Source: Candidatus Heimdallarchaeota archaeon
GTDB lineage: Archaea; Asgardarchaeota; Heimdallarchaeia; Heimdallarchaeales; Kariarchaeaceae
Length of the DNA: 5,349 nt
Assembly (NCBI GenBank): GCA_022574115.1
Contig: JACZSS010000245.1
Location: 1-5,349, forward strand
Reading direction: 5' to 3'
A model generated the notes under the pieces. It made no database searches. It saw only the letters and a list, made by a program, of their open reading frames with translations, and was not told the origin of the DNA. How positions within the stretch are numbered: position 1 is the stretch's first letter; every line of letters begins with the position of its first letter. Positions 1 to 3,116 of the stretch are shown piece by piece. Position numbers and translations under genes: made by a program.

Positions 1-23
1 CTCACTAAGACAAAATCCAAGTT

Positions 24-440
24 GTGATAAGAATGAAGCTCCCCCGTCTTGTTGTTTTCAGGAAAATATTGTCCGAAATTAAAGGACCCATTGCTGGAAT
101 AATCGGGCTCGTAATTGTTGGGACTTTTGCGTTAGACTATGTTGAGCCCGAATTTGATGTATGGGAAGCCCTATATTGTCTGATTGTAACTTTATCAGCG
201 GTTGGTTTTGGTGATGTAGAGGTTGAAACACGAGAAGGAAGATTGGTTACGTCATTAGTCATTGTATTTGGTATCATCATGGTCTCTCTATTTGCAAGTT
301 CAATTGGAAATCGAGTTATCCAAAATATGTTGAATCATGATTTTCGATATGAGCAAGTAATCAAAAACTATAGTGATCATATCATTGTGGCTGGATATGG
401 CGACATCGGTAGGCGCATTGTTGAATACTTGCAAGGATAG
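24..440 (+). CDS. Potassium channel, pore module and start of first RCK domain (cut by in-frame TAG)
   Basis: This is the membrane part of a two-helix, one-pore K+ channel. In the numbering from GTG 24, a first transmembrane helix lies at about residues 21-40, and a pore helix and selectivity filter at 47-64 (SAVGFGD at 58-64). A second helix with a mid-helix glycine lies at about 75-92. The first RCK Rossmann fold follows at about 118, with the GYGDIG nucleotide-binding loop at 124-129. Reading stops at TAG 438-440, just after the first Rossmann helix, but the same frame continues the fold immediately downstream, so this is not a natural protein end. An in-frame TAA at 6-8 limits the start. 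GTG 24 and ATG 33 are both possible, and ATG 33 is equally or more likely. No Shine-Dalgarno or TATA element is visible in the few bases upstream. The filter threonine usual before VGFG is alanine here. Family assignment is firm; whether a functional channel is made depends on the TAG. Confidence 0.85.
   Translation: MIRMKLPRLVVFRKILSEIKGPIAGIIGLVIVGTFALDYVEPEFDVWEALYCLIVTLSAVGFGDVEVETREGRLVTSLVIVFGIIMVSLFASSIGNRVIQNMLNHDFRYEQVIKNYSDHIIVAGYGDIGRRIVEYLQG
438..440 (+). other. In-frame TAG interrupting the K+ channel gene
   Basis: The frame that starts at 24 meets TAG here, at codon 139, and reopens at 441 with no shift. The residues before it (RRIVEYLQG) and after it (NVEIVVVDIN) are the helix and second strand of one Rossmann fold, so the codon sits in the loop between them. 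A single base change such as CAG to TAG would produce it. The three complete gene ends in the window use TAA, TGA and TAA, so TAG is not otherwise seen as a terminator. Options are a sequencing or consensus error, a real nonsense mutation, or read-through, including UAG decoding as pyrrolysine known from some archaea. The sequence cannot decide among these. Confidence 0.9.
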
Positions 441-455
441 AATGTTGAGATAGTC

Positions 456-1658
456 GTGGTTGATATTAACGAGACAAAAGTAGAAGTGTCTCGAGAGGAT
501 AATATCGCTGCATTAACTGGTGATATATCGAATCCTAGAGAAATGCAAAAACTTAATATGAAAAAAGCTGCAGGTCTTATATTAGCCATTAATAATGCAA
601 ATGTAACATTGTTTGCAGCTCAGGCTGCAAAAGTGGTAAATCCGGATATTTGGGTTATTGCTGAGAAGAGCATACACTTTGATCAAGACATTTACCGATC
701 AGTTGATATTTCAGAGGCTGTCGATCGATTTTCTGCGACTAAAACAAAGATACGAGGAATTCTTTGGGGTCTAGAAATCGAACATTTTGATTTTTCTATG
801 AAAGATGGGATTTCGTTTTTCCAAGTGCCCTATTTAAACGGTACAGAATTGGATAAACTCAACGAGCTAGATTTTCAAGTATTGGGATCTATTCAAAATA
901 ATTTCTTTCAAAAATATGACAAGAAAACAGGCATTCAGAAGGCAGATTATCTACTTGTAGCAGGACATTCTTCCAAAACCGGTGAACTTACAACAACATT
1001 AAGATCCTTTCTACCACCAGATGAAGACGGCGTGCTTACAGCAATGCTCGTAGGGTACGGAGACTATTCCGCAACTATCCTCCGTCCAATAATTACGAAT
1101 TCCGATGCAGTAATTGTGATCGATACTAATGAAGAGAAACGAAAGCTAGCCAAGAAAGTAGGTGGGGTAAAAGTCGAGGTCCGTGCTGGACCATCTCAGG
1201 AACAATTAAAGAAAACTGATATTATACTCTTGACTAGCAGATCGGCAGGCAGTATGTTGGCCTTAGGTCTTCGAGCAAAAAGTCTCAATCCCAAAGTAAA
1301 AGTATATGCTAGAGCAACAATTTCCGAACATACCCCCATATTTGAAAATGCAGGAGCTGATTTCGTGTTTTCGCCAGAAGTTGATTGTGCAATGAAATTA
1401 TCCAGTATTGTGATAAATAAGGTTTTTCAGACCCAATCAGTACCATTTGCAAATGGTCAATTGCTATTCCACACCGGTGGCGTGAAAATAAAAAATGTCA
1501 AGAAAAATAATGTTCTCGCGGTTTACAAATCGAAAAAAAGCAAGACAGAGTATTTTGGTAGAAAATCGAAAAACAAAGAGGATACTGTTCTGGAATTTGT
1601 GACTTTCAGAAAACATAACGAAATTCTCAAACGGATAGACAAATTCTTGACCCGGTAA
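456..1658 (+). CDS. Potassium channel, remainder: first RCK domain and complete second RCK module
   Basis: This is the cytoplasmic gating part of the channel above, in the same frame. Homology begins at 441, directly after the TAG. The GTG at 456 lies within a beta strand and is the first possible start rather than a believable one. Positions counted through the TAG from codon 24 are as follows. The end of the second Rossmann strand carries an acidic residue (VVVD, D147), and TGD is at 165-167. A TrkA-C-like subdomain covers about 265-315 (FQVPYLNGTELDKL to DYLLVAG). A second TrkA-N fold begins at about 336, with a degenerate loop GYGDYS at 344-349 and VIDTN at 365-369. A second, lysine-rich TrkA-C-like region runs to the end. 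Two membrane helices plus tandem RCK modules match the GsuK type of ligand-gated K+ channel; the MthK gene encodes one RCK per chain. Known ligands of such domains are nucleotides such as NAD(H) or ADP, and cations. The ligand here cannot be read from sequence. Total length is about 541-544 codons. Confidence 0.85.
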   Translation: MVDINETKVEVSREDNIAALTGDISNPREMQKLNMKKAAGLILAINNANVTLFAAQAAKVVNPDIWVIAEKSIHFDQDIYRSVDISEAVDRFSATKTKIRGILWGLEIEHFDFSMKDGISFFQVPYLNGTELDKLNELDFQVLGSIQNNFFQKYDKKTGIQKADYLLVAGHSSKTGELTTTLRSFLPPDEDGVLTAMLVGYGDYSATILRPIITNSDAVIVIDTNEEKRKLAKKVGGVKVEVRAGPSQEQLKKTDIILLTSRSAGSMLALGLRAKSLNPKVKVYARATISEHTPIFENAGADFVFSPEVDCAMKLSSIVINKVFQTQSVPFANGQLLFHTGGVKIKNVKKNNVLAVYKSKKSKTEYFGRKSKNKEDTVLEFVTFRKHNEILKRIDKFLTR

Positions 1659-1663
1659 GATAG

Positions 1664-1682
1664 GTGTTACCACTTCTAACAC
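1664..1682. promoter_or_regulatory. Inverted repeat GTGTTA-N7-TAACAC upstream of the dehydratase promoter
   Basis: A perfect 6-base inverted repeat (GTGTTA 1664-1669, TAACAC 1677-1682) with a 7-base spacer ends 5 bases before the TATA-like element. No T run follows it, so a terminator for the channel gene is less likely than an operator for the gene at 1716. The spacing suits a dimeric winged-helix or Lrp-type regulator, but that is inference; a chance repeat of this size is possible. Confidence 0.4.
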
Positions 1683-1687
1683 GCGTC

Positions 1688-1696
1688 TTAAATATA
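1688..1696 (+). promoter_or_regulatory. Archaeal TATA-like box for the dehydratase gene
   Basis: TTAAATATA lies in the 57-base gap before the gene at 1716, centred near 1692. The usual archaeal distance of about 25-27 bases from TATA centre to transcription start puts the start at about 1717-1719, on the start codon itself, giving a leaderless mRNA. This agrees with the absence of a Shine-Dalgarno motif. The upstream BRE position is not clearly purine-rich. Confidence 0.5.
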
Positions 1697-1700
1697 CGCA

Positions 1701-1712
1701 GAAAATATTTTC
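1701..1712. promoter_or_regulatory. 12-base perfect palindrome between TATA box and start codon
   Basis: GAAAATATTTTC is fully self-complementary and ends 3 bases before ATG 1716. It lies between the TATA-like box and the predicted transcription start, a position where a bound archaeal repressor would block polymerase loading. Palindromes of A and T arise easily in AT-rich gaps, so the operator role is a hypothesis. It gains some weight from the second dyad on the other side of the TATA box. Confidence 0.4.
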
Positions 1713-1715
1713 TTA

Positions 1716-2681
1716 ATGTTTGATCTGGATACATTTAAACAGGCTGAAAAGAGAATTCGTGCCACTGTTGGTAAATCACCTCTTGTTAAATCCGCTTGGT
1801 TGTCCAAAGAACTAGATGCCGAAGTATATCTGAAACTTGAATGTATGCAACCCGGGAGATCATTTAAGATCAGAGGAGCTACAAACGCCCTTCTTTCAGC
1901 AGATACGATGCCAAAAAAAGTAATAACTGCCAGTGGAGGAAATCATGGATTAGGTGTTGCGATTGCGTCAAAACGAGCTGGTATTCCCTCGCTGATTGTG
2001 CTACCCACATCTACTCCTTCTCATAGAGTCGATTTGTTAAGGGATCTAGGAGCCGACGTTCTATTATACGGTGTAGCATATGATGAAGCCAACGAACATG
2101 CGAAAATACTAGCAAAAGAATCTGATACGCTTTATATTCATGCATTTGCAGACGATGAGGTGATAGTTGGCCAAGGTACTATTTCGTTGGAATTGGTTAA
2201 TGAACTTGGCTCATTTGATATTCTGGTTGCATCAATTGGTGGCGGAGGATTGCTTTCAGGCATTACTTTGGGTCTTAAGGCACAGGGATTAGTAAACTCC
2301 ATTGAGATCATAGCCGTCGAAACCGAAGGTGCAAATTGTTTTGCTGCATCTCTTGCGGAGGATAGAGTTGTCGAGCTCAAAGCTATTACATCGATTGCAA
2401 AAACATTAGGCGCAAAGGCAACCAGCCAATTCAATTTTGAAACTTTAAAAGAACTGGTAAACGAATCAGTTGTCGTAACCGATAAGGAGGCCGTTGAAGC
2501 CTTAAATTTATTTTTGGATCACGAGAAGATATTAGTGGAACCAGCTACTTCATGTATCTTTGCCGCAGCACTAAAAGACAAGGAAAAATTCCGAGGAAAA
2601 AAAGTAGTGTTTATTGTTTGTGGAAGTAATGTAACTCTTGATGAATTTAGGCTGTGGAACCAGGAGTTTCTCAATGAATGA
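1716..2681 (+). CDS. PLP-dependent serine/threonine dehydratase-like enzyme (fold type II)
   Basis: A predicted cytoplasmic pyridoxal-phosphate enzyme of the tryptophan-synthase-beta fold, most like L-threonine/L-serine ammonia-lyases, which turn the amino acid into a 2-oxo acid plus ammonia. The N-terminal KSPLVKSAWLS resembles the family's usual TPL.S..LS opening. SFKIRGA at 49-55 carries the Schiff-base lysine K51. SGGNHG at 73-78 is the substrate-carboxylate loop, where the common family form is S(A/S)GNHA. GGGGL at 175-179 binds the cofactor phosphate. VEPA lies at 274-277, and CGSN at 302-305 supplies a cysteine at the pyridine-nitrogen contact. At 321 residues it has only the catalytic domain, with no C-terminal ACT regulatory domain, as in catabolic or serine-dehydratase-like members. 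ATG 1716 fits the TATA spacing and the family N-terminus; no ribosome binding site is visible. Serine racemase or hydroxyaspartate ammonia-lyase activity cannot be excluded. It ends in TGA and lies 57 bases from each neighbour. Confidence 0.85.
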   Translation: MFDLDTFKQAEKRIRATVGKSPLVKSAWLSKELDAEVYLKLECMQPGRSFKIRGATNALLSADTMPKKVITASGGNHGLGVAIASKRAGIPSLIVLPTSTPSHRVDLLRDLGADVLLYGVAYDEANEHAKILAKESDTLYIHAFADDEVIVGQGTISLELVNELGSFDILVASIGGGGLLSGITLGLKAQGLVNSIEIIAVETEGANCFAASLAEDRVVELKAITSIAKTLGAKATSQFNFETLKELVNESVVVTDKEAVEALNLFLDHEKILVEPATSCIFAAALKDKEKFRGKKVVFIVCGSNVTLDEFRLWNQEFLNE

Positions 2682-2684
2682 TAA

Positions 2685-2693
2685 TTAATATAT
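2685..2693 (+). promoter_or_regulatory. Possible TATA box for the CaMKII-AD gene
   Basis: TTAATATAT starts 4 bases after the dehydratase stop codon, centred near 2689. A transcription start about 26 bases on would lie near 2715, leaving a leader of some two dozen bases before ATG 2739. The motif is weak and the gap is AT-rich here anyway. Co-transcription with the dehydratase gene is the alternative. Confidence 0.25.
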
Positions 2694-2717
2694 TCTGAGT
2701 TCGAAGCAAAGAAATAA

Positions 2718-2738
2718 CCTCACATCACGTGCCTCACA
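2718..2738. repeat. Short direct repeat CCTCACA immediately before a start codon
   Basis: CCTCACA occurs at 2718-2724 and again at 2732-2738, a 14-base period, with the second copy abutting ATG 2739. The spacer contains the palindrome CACGTG's first five bases, which overlap into the second copy. It does not resemble a Shine-Dalgarno sequence, being closer to the complement of one. A regulator site or plain chance are both possible. Confidence 0.3.
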
Positions 2739-3116
2739 ATGAATGCAAAAGAAGAACTTGAACCAGTATTGCGAGAATTATTACATGCTATCCGCTCGGG
2801 GGATGCTGAGAAATATACACAAATGTCAAGTCCCGAGTTAACTTGTTTTGAACCAGAAACTCAGGGATCAAGAGTTGATGGACTGGACTTTCATTTGTTT
2901 TTCATGAACAATCAAAATCCCAGTAATTTTTACTTCGAGATCGTAAATCCGGTTTATCGAATCGAGGGCAACCTCGGATATGCTGTTTATACTCTGATCG
3001 ATAATCGTGTTTCAGATACAGGATTTGATCTCAAGCAGGTAAATGAAACTAGAATATTTGAAAAATTGAACGGGAAATGGATTATGATCCACTTCCATAG
3101 ATCACATACCAATTAA
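2739..3116 (+). CDS. Stand-alone CaMKII association-domain protein (NTF2/SnoaL-like fold)
   Basis: A 125-residue soluble protein that is essentially one calcium/calmodulin-dependent kinase II association domain (CaMKII_AD). The signature blocks are in order: TCFEPE at 35-40, VDGLDFH at 46-52, NETRIF at 102-107, GKW at 112-114 and MIHFHRS at 116-122. These correspond to the eukaryotic TCFEPEA, VEGMDFH and VHFH motifs. The N-terminal helix (about 2-28) and following strands fit the NTF2-like cone. No kinase domain is present or adjacent. In animals the domain assembles the kinase into 12- or 14-mers; microbial single-domain relatives are known, mostly of unknown role. By analogy this one probably oligomerises and may bind a small ligand in its pocket. 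ATG 2739 is favoured because the first helix needs it. The stop codon overlaps the stop of the opposite gene by the palindrome TTAA. Family is clear; function is unknown. Confidence 0.82.
   Translation: MNAKEELEPVLRELLHAIRSGDAEKYTQMSSPELTCFEPETQGSRVDGLDFHLFFMNNQNPSNFYFEIVNPVYRIEGNLGYAVYTLIDNRVSDTGFDLKQVNETRIFEKLNGKWIMIHFHRSHTN

Noticed and set aside
456..470. GTG 456 as a genuine start for an independent RCK protein
   Set aside because: The codon lies within the second Rossmann strand, the preceding codons 441-455 encode good family sequence, and no ribosome binding site or promoter precedes it.
377..589. Minus-strand open frames at 377-589, 1464-1682, 2138-2434, 3238-3420 and 5023-5340
   Set aside because: All overlap recognised genes in other frames, and their translations show no domain or plausible composition.
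24..3116. A functional operon or new system linking K+ channel, dehydratase and CaMKII-AD protein
   Set aside because: Both gaps are 57 bases, the dehydratase has its own TATA-like box, and no shared substrate or pathway is evident from the sequences.
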